Shown here piece after piece: positions 33,247 to 43,011 of a DNA stretch of 64,000 nucleotides. Position 1 is the first letter of the stretch; every line of letters begins with the position of its first letter. This DNA comes from an uncultured Lachnospiraceae bacterium (GTDB lineage: Bacteria > Bacillota > Clostridia > Lachnospirales > Lachnospiraceae), in the NCBI GenBank assembly GCA_946566685.1, contig CAMNXA010000001.1, positions 217,100 to 281,099 of the forward strand. Reading direction: 5' to 3'. The notes beneath the pieces are model-generated. The model had not been told where the DNA came from, made no database searches, and worked only from the letters and a program-made list of their open reading frames with translations. Position numbers and translations under genes: made by a program.

Positions 33247-34389
33247 TTACATTAACTTACGGAATAATCCCTTCAAATCCTCTACATTAGTATCCTTCGG
33301 ATTCCCAGGGCAACATGCATCTGCAAATGCAGACTCTGCCAAAAAGTCCAGATCCTCCTCTTTCAAAGCTTCCAGTTTCGCCGGTATCCCTACATCCTCA
33401 GACAATTTCCGTACCGCATCCACTGCTGCCTTACGATACTCTTCCTGAGACATGCCGGTGGTGTCCACTCCCATTGCCTCTGCGATATCCTTGAATTTCT
33501 CTCCCGTGGTCTCTGCGTTATACTCCATAACGATTGGCAGCATCATTGCACAGGCCACCCCATGAGGGGTATCATAAACCGCGCCCAGCGTGTGTGCCAT
33601 GGAATGAGCGATACCAAGTCCCACATTGGAGAATGCCATACCAGTCACAAACTGACCAAGCGCCATGCCCTCGCGTCCATCAGGCGTATTATTCACTGCA
33701 CCCCTGAGATTCTCCGCGATCAGTTTGATTGCTTCCAGATTCAGGCAGTCAGCCAGTCTCCATGCAGCCTTAGTCGTATAGCCCTCAATCGCATGGGTCA
33801 GCGCATCCATACCGGTTGCCGCTGTCAAACCTTTGGGCATACTTGCCATCATCTCAGGATCCACGATCGCAATATCAGGAATATCATTGACGTCTACGCA
33901 CACGAATTTTCTCTTCTTCTCCACATCCGTGATAACATAGTTGATTGTAGCCTCTGCCGCCGTGCCGGCCGTAGTCGGAACTGCGATTGTATATACTGTT
34001 TTGTTCTTTGTCGGCGCCACACCCTCTAAGGAGCGCACGTCCTCAAACTCCGGATTATTGATGATGATACCGATCGCCTTACCGGTATCCATGGAAGAAC
34101 CTCCGCCGATCGTGATCATATAATCTGCGCCCGATGCCTTGTAGGCCGCCACCCCTGCCTTTACATTCTCGATTGTCGGATTTGGCTTAATATCAGAATA
34201 AATCTCATATGCCAGATTTTCTGCATCTAATAAATCTGTCACCTTGGCCGTCACACCGAACTTAACCAGATCCGGATCCGATGCTACAAAAGCTTTCTTA
34301 AATCCTTTACTTTTGATGATTCCCGGAATTTCTTTGATTGCCCCCGCACCATGATAAGAAATTCCATTCAATACAAAACGGTTTACCAT
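33247..34389 (-). CDS. fucO: Iron-containing alcohol dehydrogenase, lactaldehyde reductase (FucO-like)
   Basis: About 380 residues, the length of E. coli FucO, which it resembles throughout (IGGGSSMDTGKAIG, VPTTAGTAAEATINYVITD, RKFVCVD, GMDALTHAIEGY). The metal ligands lie in the Asp of DALTHAIEG and the histidines of HSMAHTLGAVYDTPHG. FucO reduces L-lactaldehyde to 1,2-propanediol in fucose or rhamnose fermentation with NADH. The start chosen (MVNRF) has AAGAAGG seven bases upstream; the ATG two codons earlier is too close. It stands alone with its own terminator, so it is probably not part of the glycan operon. Relatives also act on glycerol or propanediol. Confidence 0.88.
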   Translation of the reverse strand: MVNRFVLNGISYHGAGAIKEIPGIIKSKGFKKAFVASDPDLVKFGVTAKVTDLLDAENLAYEIYSDIKPNPTIENVKAGVAAYKASGADYMITIGGGSSMDTGKAIGIIINNPEFEDVRSLEGVAPTKNKTVYTIAVPTTAGTAAEATINYVITDVEKKRKFVCVDVNDIPDIAIVDPEMMASMPKGLTAATGMDALTHAIEGYTTKAAWRLADCLNLEAIKLIAENLRGAVNNTPDGREGMALGQFVTGMAFSNVGLGIAHSMAHTLGAVYDTPHGVACAMMLPIVMEYNAETTGEKFKDIAEAMGVDTTGMSQEEYRKAAVDAVRKLSEDVGIPAKLEALKEEDLDFLAESAFADACCPGNPKDTNVEDLKGLFRKLM

Positions 34390-34458
34390 AAACATACCTT
34401 CTTTCTTTTTTATTTATAGTATAACATCTTTTTTATTGGCCTGTACACACATTTCATT

Positions 34459-35730
34459 TTATTCGGTACGTTTTTCCAATATCCTTTCTTGCCCGACCCC
34501 CTCAAAAACCTTCCAAACCCCAACCGCGATCAGCACGGAAACTACGCAGGCAAACAAAACCACCGCCCATTCCATACCCTTACAGATCTCGAAAAGCACT
34601 CCATACAGCGCATTTCCAAGCGGTTGTGCGCACATCGCCGCAGTAAAGATGAATGCCATAACCTTACCTATTAAGTGCGCCGGCGTTACCATCTGAAAGA
34701 AGGACAGCACCTGCACATTAAAAACAGTGGCGCATACCATAACGCTAAAGCAGCCCATGGTCAGAATCACATAATTTACCATCCCGGACTTTATTAAGAG
34801 CAGGGATGCGCTCACAGGAAGCAGACATACTGCGCTCATGACAATTAGGCGCCCGGATTTTTGAATGGATAACTTCCTGGCGAAAATACCCGCACAGATT
34901 CCGCCGGCCAATCCCCCGGCCGCCAATATGCCTTCCGCAAACCCATAAAGCCGGTTTGCCAGAGCCGTCTCCAAATCCAGAACCTCCGTCACCAGATATG
35001 GCAGCGCTACCGTAATCATGGAAGACAGAAACAGATTGATCCCACAGGCCGCTAAAACAGCTTTCCCGATGACCGGGTTCTCCTTACATATAAACCGGAT
35101 ACTTTCCACAAAATCGCTCCTGACAATCTGCCAAATGCTTCCGGCAGAACCCGGTTTCTGATAGGGTATGTGAATAAAGATCTCCATAACCGCCGAGAAC
35201 ACAAAGCACCCCGTACAAACCCACAGCACAGGCATAAGCCCATAGGCGCTGTATAGAATGCCCCCAAGCACAGGCCCCATCAATCCAGCAAACGAACTGA
35301 TCGTATTGACAACAGAATTGGCCGCCATAATGTATTCTGTATTCACCAGCACCGGGATACTGGCCTGCACGGACGGCTGATAGGCGCCCGCGATCCCGTA
35401 CAGGATCATCAGCGTAACTGTCAGTAAGACCACCAGATTCATGCCCTGCATGAGCAGGGAAAAGAGCAGAATGACCGCCGCCGTGAAGAAATCCAATATG
35501 ACCATGACGTTCCTCTTATTCACCCGGTCCGCGATGATGCCGCCCACAGGCGATAACAGAATAGACGGAATGAGAGCGCATGCCATAACCGTGCCATAAA
35601 GCGCTGATGAGCCGGTGAGATTTAATAAATAAAGGGGCAGGGCAAACCTTACCGTGGCATTGCCAAACAGGGAAATGATCTGCCCGATGACCACCAATGT
35701 AAAATCCTTGGAAAATAATTTTTGGTTCAT
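34459..35730 (-). CDS. MFS family exporter, TetR-controlled
   Basis: About 423 residues with twelve hydrophobic segments, N-terminal FTLVVIGQIISLFGNATVRFALPLYL and the loop motif GGIIADRVNKRNVM after segment 2, as in MFS_3-type drug and macrolide exporters. The start follows AGGAGG by eight bases. A 25-bp palindrome lies at 35751-35775 just upstream and matches two near the TetR gene, so the exporter is very likely repressed by that regulator and induced by its ligand. The exported compound is unknown. Confidence 0.87.
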   Translation of the reverse strand: MNQKLFSKDFTLVVIGQIISLFGNATVRFALPLYLLNLTGSSALYGTVMACALIPSILLSPVGGIIADRVNKRNVMVILDFFTAAVILLFSLLMQGMNLVVLLTVTLMILYGIAGAYQPSVQASIPVLVNTEYIMAANSVVNTISSFAGLMGPVLGGILYSAYGLMPVLWVCTGCFVFSAVMEIFIHIPYQKPGSAGSIWQIVRSDFVESIRFICKENPVIGKAVLAACGINLFLSSMITVALPYLVTEVLDLETALANRLYGFAEGILAAGGLAGGICAGIFARKLSIQKSGRLIVMSAVCLLPVSASLLLIKSGMVNYVILTMGCFSVMVCATVFNVQVLSFFQMVTPAHLIGKVMAFIFTAAMCAQPLGNALYGVLFEICKGMEWAVVLFACVVSVLIAVGVWKVFEGVGQERILEKRTE

Positions 35731-35750
35731 TTTCAAGTCCTCCTTGTAAT

Positions 35751-35775
35751 ATACATACCAACCGTTGGTATGTAT
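35751..35775. promoter_or_regulatory. TetR operator upstream of the MFS gene
   Basis: Palindrome of 12-base arms (ATACATACCAAC and its complement) around one central base. It shares the CATACC/GGTATG core with the sites at 36495-36540. Confidence 0.85.
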
Positions 35776-35822
35776 AAGTCTAAAATTTTTCTGCCCATGT
35801 TACCGGGCAGAATAGTTTTCTG

Positions 35823-36476
35823 CTATTTACTCTTCTGGTAGATCGTTGTCAGCTCCTGCATCCGCGCCATCATCTTTTCATCCGCAATATCCAGTCCCAA
35901 TCCCTTAAGTACCTGATCAAATATCATAAACTTATGATAAGTATCCTCCTCGGAATCATCAAATACCATGGGATTCATCCAAAGATTGGCCAACAGGGAG
36001 ATCATTTCCGCCAACTGTTTAGGATGTTTGGTAACAATAGAACCGTCCTCCACTCCCTGTTCGATAACTGGCTGGATAAAGTCCGGTGCTGCTGTTTCTA
36101 CCGTTTCATGCAAAAGGCTGAAGAGAAGATGCGGATTATTATAAAAGCCGGGGGCCACCGTAAAGATATCATCCTGCACAGAGCGATTAAGAGATTCCCT
36201 GAATATTGTTTCCAGCTTCTCTTTTCCGTTCAGATCCTTGCGGTCGCAGATAGCCCGTAACATCTGATCGGACTGCGCCGTCATTTTGTCTGTGACGGCA
36301 TACAGGATCTCCTCTTTTGACTTAAAATGATGATAGATCGCACCTTTACTAAGCCCGCCCAGATGATCGATGATATCCTGAATGGAAGTATGCTCATATC
36401 CCTTTTCCATAAACAGGCGGGAAGCAACGTTCAATATCAGATTGACCGTCTCTTCCGGATGTTTGTTTCTTGCCAC
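35823..36476 (-). CDS. TetR/AcrR family repressor
   Basis: About 217 residues. The N-terminal helix-turn-helix reads ILNVASRLFMEKGYEHTSIQDII-GLSKGAIYHHFKSKEEIL, typical of the family; the remaining helices form the ligand and dimer domain. GTG at 36476 is preferred as start because GGCGGAGAG lies just upstream; the ATG at 36500 is inside an operator palindrome. Two palindromes upstream and one before the MFS gene point to autoregulation and control of the exporter. Confidence 0.87.
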   Translation of the reverse strand: MARNKHPEETVNLILNVASRLFMEKGYEHTSIQDIIDHLGGLSKGAIYHHFKSKEEILYAVTDKMTAQSDQMLRAICDRKDLNGKEKLETIFRESLNRSVQDDIFTVAPGFYNNPHLLFSLLHETVETAAPDFIQPVIEQGVEDGSIVTKHPKQLAEMISLLANLWMNPMVFDDSEEDTYHKFMIFDQVLKGLGLDIADEKMMARMQELTTIYQKSK

Positions 36477-36494
36477 GTTCTCTCCGCCTTTCTC

Positions 36495-36515
36495 AAACAT
36501 ACCAATGGTATGTTT
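36495..36515. promoter_or_regulatory. TetR operator 1 upstream of the regulator
   Basis: Perfect palindrome AAACATACCA-A-TGGTATGTTT directly before the regulator start. Confidence 0.85.
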
Positions 36516-36525
36516 TGTATGTTAT

Positions 36526-36540
36526 CATACCGCTGGTATG
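36526..36540. promoter_or_regulatory. TetR operator 2 upstream of the regulator
   Basis: CATACC-GCT-GGTATG, same core as operator 1, 31 bases away centre to centre on average (three DNA turns). Confidence 0.75.
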
Positions 36541-36549
36541 TTTGTCAAG

Positions 36550-39513
36550 TTATAAAATCCATCTGCGCAGGGCGTCTTCCAGTTTTTCCACATCCACCGG
36601 CTTGGAAATATGGTCATTCATGCCCGCATCCTTGGACTTCCTGATATCATCCGAAAAGGCATCCGCCGTCATTGCCACAATTGGAATCTGCGCAAGATCA
36701 TCCCTGCCGGAAGAACGTATGGTTTTAGAAGCTTCATAGCCATTCATGACCGGCATCTGTATATCCATGAAGATCAGGTCATAATAACCGGCCTCCGTTT
36801 CCAGCAAACGTTCAACGGCAAGCTGCCCGTTCATCGCCTTTTCTACCTGGATTCCCACGACATTCAGAAGTTCTTCCGCCACTTCGATATTGATCTCATT
36901 ATCTTCCACGAGCAATACGCGTTTCCCCGAAAAATCCTGCTGTACGAATGTCTCAAGCGCATTGGATGTTTGTTCATCGCTGCCATGGCCAAACACGTTC
37001 AACAGCACCCTGATCAGCTTGGATCTAAACATCGGTTTGCTGACAAAGGCATCCACACCGACCTCTGTAGCCTCAGCCTCAATATCTGTCCAGTCATAGG
37101 CAGACAGAATAATGATCGGGATCTCCCTGCCCACCATCCGGCGGATCTCCTTCGCTGTCTCCAGTCCATCTTTACCCGGCATCTGCCAGTCCAGGAGCAC
37201 CACGGAGAAATCTCCTCCCTTTTCCCTCTTCTGCGCTATGCGCTTTATGGCGCTGTCTCCATCAAGCACATATTCCGCTTCCATACCAATACTGCACAGG
37301 ATCTCACAGACACTCTCACAGGATTCTTCCTCGTCATCTACCATCAGCACTGGAAGAGATGCCAACGCCTCCACATCCTCCTGTGTCACATTATCAAACT
37401 TCAGATGCACTATGACCGTAAACTTGGAACCCTTGCCCAAAGCACTCTCTACCTTGATATCGCCATCCATCATGCGGGCAATATTGACTGCGATCGACAT
37501 GCCAAGTCCTGTTCCTTCAATCTTGCTGCCGCTGGAATTGGCCGCCCGGGAAAATGGTTCAAAAATTGTCTTAATATACTCCTGCTCCATACCGATGCCG
37601 GTATCCTCAAAGACAAACTCATAACAGCCGCTGCCGTTGATATGGGAAGGTTTCTCTTCAATATGTATACTGATGGTGCCGCCCTGGGGCGTAAATTTGA
37701 CGGCATTCCCCATGATGTTCATGAATATCTGCTGTAAGTGCTGCTCATCCCCGATCACATTCTCATGTTCCAATTTTGCAATACTTGCGTTCAGTTTCAG
37801 TTCTTTGGCATCCAGCTGTGAGTGGAACACTGTCAGAATATTTTCCATGGTATTGGACAGATTGAAGCTATCCTCCGTCAGGCTGACCTTGCCGCTCTCA
37901 ATCCTGCTCATATCCAGGACTTCGTTGATCAGGCCAAGCAAATGCTTCCCTGAAATCGTGATCTTATCAAGGGCATCCATGACACGCTTCTTTTCATCTA
38001 TGTGCATGGCCGCGACAGCCGTCATTCCCAGAATCGCATTCATGGGGGTACGGATATCATGGCTCATCCGAGACAGGAAATCACTCTTGGCGTTACTGGC
38101 CGCCTCCGCACGTGCCACAGCCAGGGCAAGCATTTTTTTCTGATCTTCCTCCCGCCGTATCACATCATCGATACTACGGATTGCAATCGTAAAGGCTGAC
38201 AGTTTCCCATCCCATCTCTCCGCCGCAGTAATGGCGATCGAGCACCATTCATACTCGTCATTTTCGGTCTGTCCGTTAACGTTATCCTTACTTCTCTTAA
38301 ACTGCAATTCTATATGTTCTCTTTCAGAAAGCCTGCTGATGATATTGTCCATATCCAGGAAATCTGCCACCTGCTCACGGTGCTCTTTTGCCACCACATC
38401 ATATTTGAAGTGTTCCAGCACTTCCCTGTCATAAGTGCTGTTGCGCGCTTTTCCATCCTTACCGAGCGGATATACAGTATCACAGGTTCTATCGTTTACA
38501 CTGATATAATAGATGGAGCGGCAGGCACGGGCAGTACTGTTCATGGCCTGCTGATATACAAAATATTCATCTTCCCGTTTTTCATCACTATACTCGTGGA
38601 ATATCTGTAAGACAATCAGCACGATACCGAAAGCAGTCAGCACAATACTGATATTACGGAACGTATCATAACCAGAAAGGATCTCATCCCTTGGTATGGT
38701 CAAAATCCCTGTCCAACCATTATCCATGTGATGAAAATATACATTGCGCACAATGCCGTCTGCTGCATTTACATTCTCCGACACATGATTTTTTCTGTTA
38801 CAGGAAGCCTTTTCTCTGTAACTGTCCACTAAACTCTGGAATCTTTCGCGGTCATAATCCCATGAAGATTTATAATAGAGCAGCCTGCCCTCTTTATCGA
38901 CCAGATAGTAAGAAGCTATTTCCGGCAGTGTCATATCCTGGCTGTTTACTTCAAAATAAGTCGGCTTAAGATCAATGGCAACAAAACTGCCCGTGTCCGG
39001 AACCACTTCACACATTGTCACCACCGGGAGCCCGGTCTGAATATCCGTATAAACAGACGAAATGTAAATCTCTCCCTTGGCTGCAACCGCTCCCTGGTAC
39101 CATTCCGTGCCCGTGACGTCATAATCCTCCATAGCCTCCATCTGTGCACTATTCGACACCAGCCGTGAATCCTTCAATGTCTTACCATAAATCTGGATCG
39201 TATCTTTACCGTATACATCCGTCAGCCCATTCATAAAAGGATACAACCCTTCCTTCAGTTCCTCCTGGGAAATATCCGTCTGCTCGCGTTCTGCAATATA
39301 ACTTGTGCAGATATTCAAAATAACGCCATAAGTATCAATACTCTGCTCTTCTGCTGAGGAATAATTTTTCACCAGTGCCAAACCCATCTCATTGGTATTT
39401 TCCCACAGGACGCTGCGCAGAATGTAGGTACAGCTTACAACAATAATGACAAAAACAATCAGGATACTGATATTGCTCCGTATCCTTCTGGCCAATGGTT
39501 TCTTTCTGCTCAT
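36550..39513 (-). CDS. Hybrid sensor histidine kinase with two receiver domains
   Basis: A 987-residue membrane protein. A transmembrane helix near residues 14-33 and another near 285-305 enclose a dCache-like extracellular sensor. A PAS-like region follows, then the kinase: SHDIRTPMNAILG with the phosphoacceptor His near residue 484, the ATPase boxes FMNIMGNAVKFTPQGG and GTGLGMSIA, and two receivers with Asp in LLDWQMPG near residue 774 and MDIQMPVMNG near residue 914. There is no DNA-binding output or adjacent response regulator. A promoter TTTTCA-17-TATAAT lies upstream (39576-39604) and the start follows AAGGAGAGG. The sensed ligand is unknown. Confidence 0.9.
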   Translation of the reverse strand: MSRKKPLARRIRSNISILIVFVIIVVSCTYILRSVLWENTNEMGLALVKNYSSAEEQSIDTYGVILNICTSYIAEREQTDISQEELKEGLYPFMNGLTDVYGKDTIQIYGKTLKDSRLVSNSAQMEAMEDYDVTGTEWYQGAVAAKGEIYISSVYTDIQTGLPVVTMCEVVPDTGSFVAIDLKPTYFEVNSQDMTLPEIASYYLVDKEGRLLYYKSSWDYDRERFQSLVDSYREKASCNRKNHVSENVNAADGIVRNVYFHHMDNGWTGILTIPRDEILSGYDTFRNISIVLTAFGIVLIVLQIFHEYSDEKREDEYFVYQQAMNSTARACRSIYYISVNDRTCDTVYPLGKDGKARNSTYDREVLEHFKYDVVAKEHREQVADFLDMDNIISRLSEREHIELQFKRSKDNVNGQTENDEYEWCSIAITAAERWDGKLSAFTIAIRSIDDVIRREEDQKKMLALAVARAEAASNAKSDFLSRMSHDIRTPMNAILGMTAVAAMHIDEKKRVMDALDKITISGKHLLGLINEVLDMSRIESGKVSLTEDSFNLSNTMENILTVFHSQLDAKELKLNASIAKLEHENVIGDEQHLQQIFMNIMGNAVKFTPQGGTISIHIEEKPSHINGSGCYEFVFEDTGIGMEQEYIKTIFEPFSRAANSSGSKIEGTGLGMSIAVNIARMMDGDIKVESALGKGSKFTVIVHLKFDNVTQEDVEALASLPVLMVDDEEESCESVCEILCSIGMEAEYVLDGDSAIKRIAQKREKGGDFSVVLLDWQMPGKDGLETAKEIRRMVGREIPIIILSAYDWTDIEAEATEVGVDAFVSKPMFRSKLIRVLLNVFGHGSDEQTSNALETFVQQDFSGKRVLLVEDNEINIEVAEELLNVVGIQVEKAMNGQLAVERLLETEAGYYDLIFMDIQMPVMNGYEASKTIRSSGRDDLAQIPIVAMTADAFSDDIRKSKDAGMNDHISKPVDVEKLEDALRRWIL

Positions 39514-39575
39514 TGCTTCCGGCCTCTCCTTATAACATACTTACCTGTGTCTATAATACATATGATCTCGCGTCT

Positions 39576-39604
39576 ATTATAGCATATACGCAAAAACATG
39601 AAAA
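39576..39604 (-). promoter_or_regulatory. Promoter of the hybrid kinase gene
   Basis: On the minus strand TTTTCA, 17 bases, TATAAT. Confidence 0.5.
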
Positions 39605-39634
39605 CGGACTTTTTTAACTCTCCCTCTTTTCCTA

Positions 39635-39664
39635 ATGACTGAGTCGTCTCGTCTGTGGTATACT
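39635..39664 (+). promoter_or_regulatory. Promoter of the YerB-like lipoprotein gene
   Basis: ATGACT (39635-39640), 18 bases, TATACT (39659-39664), 39 bases before the start codon. Confidence 0.45.
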
Positions 39665-39702
39665 GAAGATAACCAGATTTTTATAGAAAGAGAGGATTCC
39701 CT

Positions 39703-40866
39703 ATGAAAAAACATACTATTTTACTCATGCTCACCTTATCATCCGCTCTTTTATTGTCTGGCTGTGGCAAAGAAACGAAAGAAAAGGATGTTTCCAAACC
39801 TGTGGTCGAACAGGTGGAAACGGAGAAAACAAAACCAGAGCCCATTCCGGAAGAGTCGGAAGAACCGAAAGCACCGGAAACAGAACCCGATGCCGATCTT
39901 CCGCCTGAAGAAGGCATGGTTCGCAGCCGAATCAGCAACGAATGGGTTCCGGAAGAAGTAAACAACACCAGGCCCATTACCGTGATGATTCCCAACACCA
40001 AAACGGCCACCCAATACAGCCTCTCCAAAGCGGACGTGCTCTATGAATGCAACGTGGAAGGCAGTCTCACCCGTCTGATGGCCCTGTTCCAGGACTGGGG
40101 CTCTCTTGACAGGATCGGAAATGTCAGAAGCTGCCGGGATTACTTTGTGTACTGGTCTTTTGAATGGGATGCCTTTTATATCCACTGCGGCGGGCCCTTT
40201 TATACCGATAACGTACTGGGACGTGCTGACACGGAACATATAGACGGATTGAGAAGCAGTACTTTCTGGCAGGCACAAGATGCTATTTCAGGAGATAATA
40301 CCTTTGTAAATGCCAATGGTATCCGGGCTGAGATTGACAAACTGGATTACAATACCAAATATAGAAATGGGTATTCCGATGCAGCACACTATCGTTTTGC
40401 CCCGGACAATGCCCCTAATATGCTGACACAGTACAGTAACGCCGTCACCGCAAATAAGATTGATATGTCACCCACCTATCCGGTTACCAATTGCTATTTT
40501 GTCTATAATGCGGAAACCGGCCTCTATGACAGGTTCCAACATCTATCCGGCACTTCTGCGGGGCCGCACATAGATCAGGCAACAGGCAGGCAGCTTGCTT
40601 TCAAGAATATCCTGATCCAGAACACCTACTATGAAGTACGTGACCCGAAAGGTTATCTGGCCTTCCAATGCCACGATACCACCAGGGATGGATGGTTTTT
40701 TACAAACGGCAGGGGCATACATGTGACCTGGAAGAAGACCGCAGACTACAGCGCTACCAGATATTATGATGACAATGGCAATGAGATTGAACTCAACACC
40801 GGCAAGACCATGATCTGTATCGTGGAGGACGGCGACACCTTCCTGGTAGACAATAACAAAATGTAG
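39703..40866 (+). CDS. DUF3048 (YerB-like) lipoprotein
   Basis: A 387-residue secreted lipoprotein. Signal peptide with lipobox LLSGC (lipidated Cys21), then a Lys/Glu/Pro-rich linker to about residue 75, then the two-part DUF3048 domain (RPITVMIPNTKTATQYSLSKAD, IGNVRSCRDYFVYW, ending TGKTMICIVEDGDTFLVD). The related YerB of Bacillus subtilis has no established function. The gene is a single + strand unit between two minus-strand kinases and converges with the next one ten bases away. The start follows GAGAGG. Confidence 0.88.
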   Translation: MKKHTILLMLTLSSALLLSGCGKETKEKDVSKPVVEQVETEKTKPEPIPEESEEPKAPETEPDADLPPEEGMVRSRISNEWVPEEVNNTRPITVMIPNTKTATQYSLSKADVLYECNVEGSLTRLMALFQDWGSLDRIGNVRSCRDYFVYWSFEWDAFYIHCGGPFYTDNVLGRADTEHIDGLRSSTFWQAQDAISGDNTFVNANGIRAEIDKLDYNTKYRNGYSDAAHYRFAPDNAPNMLTQYSNAVTANKIDMSPTYPVTNCYFVYNAETGLYDRFQHLSGTSAGPHIDQATGRQLAFKNILIQNTYYEVRDPKGYLAFQCHDTTRDGWFFTNGRGIHVTWKKTADYSATRYYDDNGNEIELNTGKTMICIVEDGDTFLVDNNKM

Positions 40867-40876
40867 TGTTCCGGCA

Positions 40877-42202
40877 TCACTTTACTGTTTCCGTCTGCTT
40901 CGGTACATTCATGATCAGACGGAATACAAAAACACCATCGTCATTACGAAAGTCTGTCTCCCCATCGTATTGTTCCGCAGTCTTAATAATACTGGACACC
41001 CCGATTCCGCCTGTAAACTCCGGTCGGGGTTGTCCTTTTCTGAAATCCAGTTCCATCTTGCAGGTATTACTGCAATAGATCACCAGCTTATTCTCCTTTT
41101 TCTTCACCAGCAGATGAATACAGCATTCTCTCTCTTCCATCTGACTGCGCGCTTCCATGCAGCCGTAAATTGCATTTTCATAGGCATTGGACAGAATAGT
41201 CACCATATCCATATCCTCAATGCCAAAATTCTTATCCACTTCCGCATCGATGGTGACATTAATCCCCTCCATCTTTGCCCATCTGGTATAGGCCGACAGG
41301 ATATTATTGACTGCCGTATTATCACAAATAACAGGAACCGTACCCGTATCCATCTTATTTTCATACTGCTTCAGATATTCTAACAGTTCATCCTCCTGTC
41401 CCCTGCGGACATACTCCGCGATCACCCTGTTATGATGTCTGATATCATGACGGATACGCCGTCCGTTCTCCACAGATTCTTCCAAAAGTTCCAGCTGCCG
41501 TTCCAAAAGCTTATGATTCATCTTCATGAGCTGGTTTTCCTTCTGATACTCCGACTCTTTACCCATATGCATATACAGCCGCAGCGCCACCAGCTGTAAG
41601 GCACCGGTCAGGAAAAAGCTGACCGCCAGCTGGGTCAGTCGGAAACCGTTATTCTCCACATAATGCTGAATGAAAGTAATGCCGATTCCGGAGAAAAGAC
41701 TGATGATCAGGACCGTCACACTAAACGCATCCATTTCCGTCTCCAGATAATTGTCGAATCCCTTTAACGGCTTTCTCATGTATTTTCTGATCCAAAAAAT
41801 CATTGCCAGAATAATAACAATCCTCGCGATAATATCCGCCCATATATTCCCATGAAAGAAAACCCTGGCTATCTCGATTCCGCCCACAATAAATACAGCT
41901 GTCAGATAAAAAGTGAACGCAAGATTATAGATTGTCAGAAAAATACTCTTATTGCTGATAAACAGTGACACCAGCGCAAAGGCCCCAAAAATGACAAAAG
42001 TTATCATTCGGATGCAGCTTTGCCAGTCCATCACATACCAGCTGCATGACACCACCAATGCGACAACACAATACACGCCGTAGATCACTGTCACCATCCT
42101 GTTGTTAAAACGCGGCTCATCAATCAGCAAAAACAAAACGATCGTGCCTATTATACAAATCACAAACCTTATAAAGGCTATATATACCGCTCCACCCAGC
42201 AT
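40877..42202 (-). CDS. GHKL-domain sensor histidine kinase (AgrC-like)
   Basis: A 441-residue protein. The first ~210 residues contain six to seven membrane helices. A coiled coil leads to RRIRHDIRHHNRVIAEY, the phosphoacceptor region, and the C-terminal GHKL ATPase has ILSNAYENAIYGC and GGIGVSSI. This is the layout of AgrC-type peptide sensors. No LytTR response regulator or peptide precursor gene is next to it, so the partner is elsewhere. The ribosome site at the chosen start is weak (AGAAG), so the true start could be slightly downstream. Confidence 0.82.
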   Translation of the reverse strand: MLGGAVYIAFIRFVICIIGTIVLFLLIDEPRFNNRMVTVIYGVYCVVALVVSCSWYVMDWQSCIRMITFVIFGAFALVSLFISNKSIFLTIYNLAFTFYLTAVFIVGGIEIARVFFHGNIWADIIARIVIILAMIFWIRKYMRKPLKGFDNYLETEMDAFSVTVLIISLFSGIGITFIQHYVENNGFRLTQLAVSFFLTGALQLVALRLYMHMGKESEYQKENQLMKMNHKLLERQLELLEESVENGRRIRHDIRHHNRVIAEYVRRGQEDELLEYLKQYENKMDTGTVPVICDNTAVNNILSAYTRWAKMEGINVTIDAEVDKNFGIEDMDMVTILSNAYENAIYGCMEARSQMEERECCIHLLVKKKENKLVIYCSNTCKMELDFRKGQPRPEFTGGIGVSSIIKTAEQYDGETDFRNDDGVFVFRLIMNVPKQTETVK

Positions 42203-42426
42203 CTTCTTCTGCCCTCTTCCTTACGTAACGTACTTCGCTGCACGGGACTACATAAATAAATATAGCAAAAAAGTAGATTTATTTGACAGTTTTGGTATAC
42301 ATCGCATTTTTTAGGGTATACTTTGTCAATTTTGGGGGAATCCAGGATTGATTGTAAACCGACTTTCCCGTTTGGTAAACGAGTTTCACCTTTTGAAATT
42401 CCTGAAAAATATGATATACTGGGACA

Positions 42427-43011
42427 ATGAAAATCATGAAAGAAAATACACATACATTTCGCAAATTATTCTGGTCAACCTTTAAACTCAGCGCCTGTAC
42501 CTTCGGCGGTGGGTTCGTTATCATTCCCCTGATGCGCCAAAAATTTGTGGAAGAACTGCACTGGGTGGATGAACAGGAAATGCTGGATCTGATCGCTATC
42601 GCCCAGTCTTCTCCCGGGCCCATCGCCGTAAATGCCGCCATTTTGATCGGTTATCGCGTGGCCGGCGCCCCTGGAGCGCTGTTAACCGTTCTGGGCACCG
42701 TGCTTCCACCGTTAGTCATCATCTCCATCGTTTCTCTTTTTTATCAGGCTTTCCGGAATAACGCCATTGTCAATATGGCGATGATGGGAATGACCGCAGG
42801 TGTGGCCGCCGTAATCTGTGATGTTGTCCTGACTATGGGAATGACTATTTTGAAACAGAAACGGATTCTCCCCGTCCTGGTCCTTCTGGCTTCCTTTATC
42901 GCTGTCCGATTCTTGCATATCAATATTATTGTGATTATTCTATTCTGTGGGATTGTGGGTGCAGCAGACGCCTTTTATCAGCTGCACCATAAAGGAGGGA
43001 TTCAAAGATGA
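42427..43011 (+). CDS. Chromate transporter subunit, short type (first of pair)
   Basis: A 194-residue membrane protein of the CHR family, half the size of the two-domain ChrA. It shows the family motifs FGGGFVIIPLM near residue 26 and AIAQSSPGPIAVNAA near residue 58. Short CHR proteins come as unlike pairs that form a heteromer, and the next gene overlaps this one by four bases. The natural substrate in gut anaerobes is not known to be chromate; sulfate-like oxyanions are possible. The start could also be the second Met (42436). Confidence 0.88.
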   Translation: MKIMKENTHTFRKLFWSTFKLSACTFGGGFVIIPLMRQKFVEELHWVDEQEMLDLIAIAQSSPGPIAVNAAILIGYRVAGAPGALLTVLGTVLPPLVIISIVSLFYQAFRNNAIVNMAMMGMTAGVAAVICDVVLTMGMTILKQKRILPVLVLLASFIAVRFLHINIIVIILFCGIVGAADAFYQLHHKGGIQR

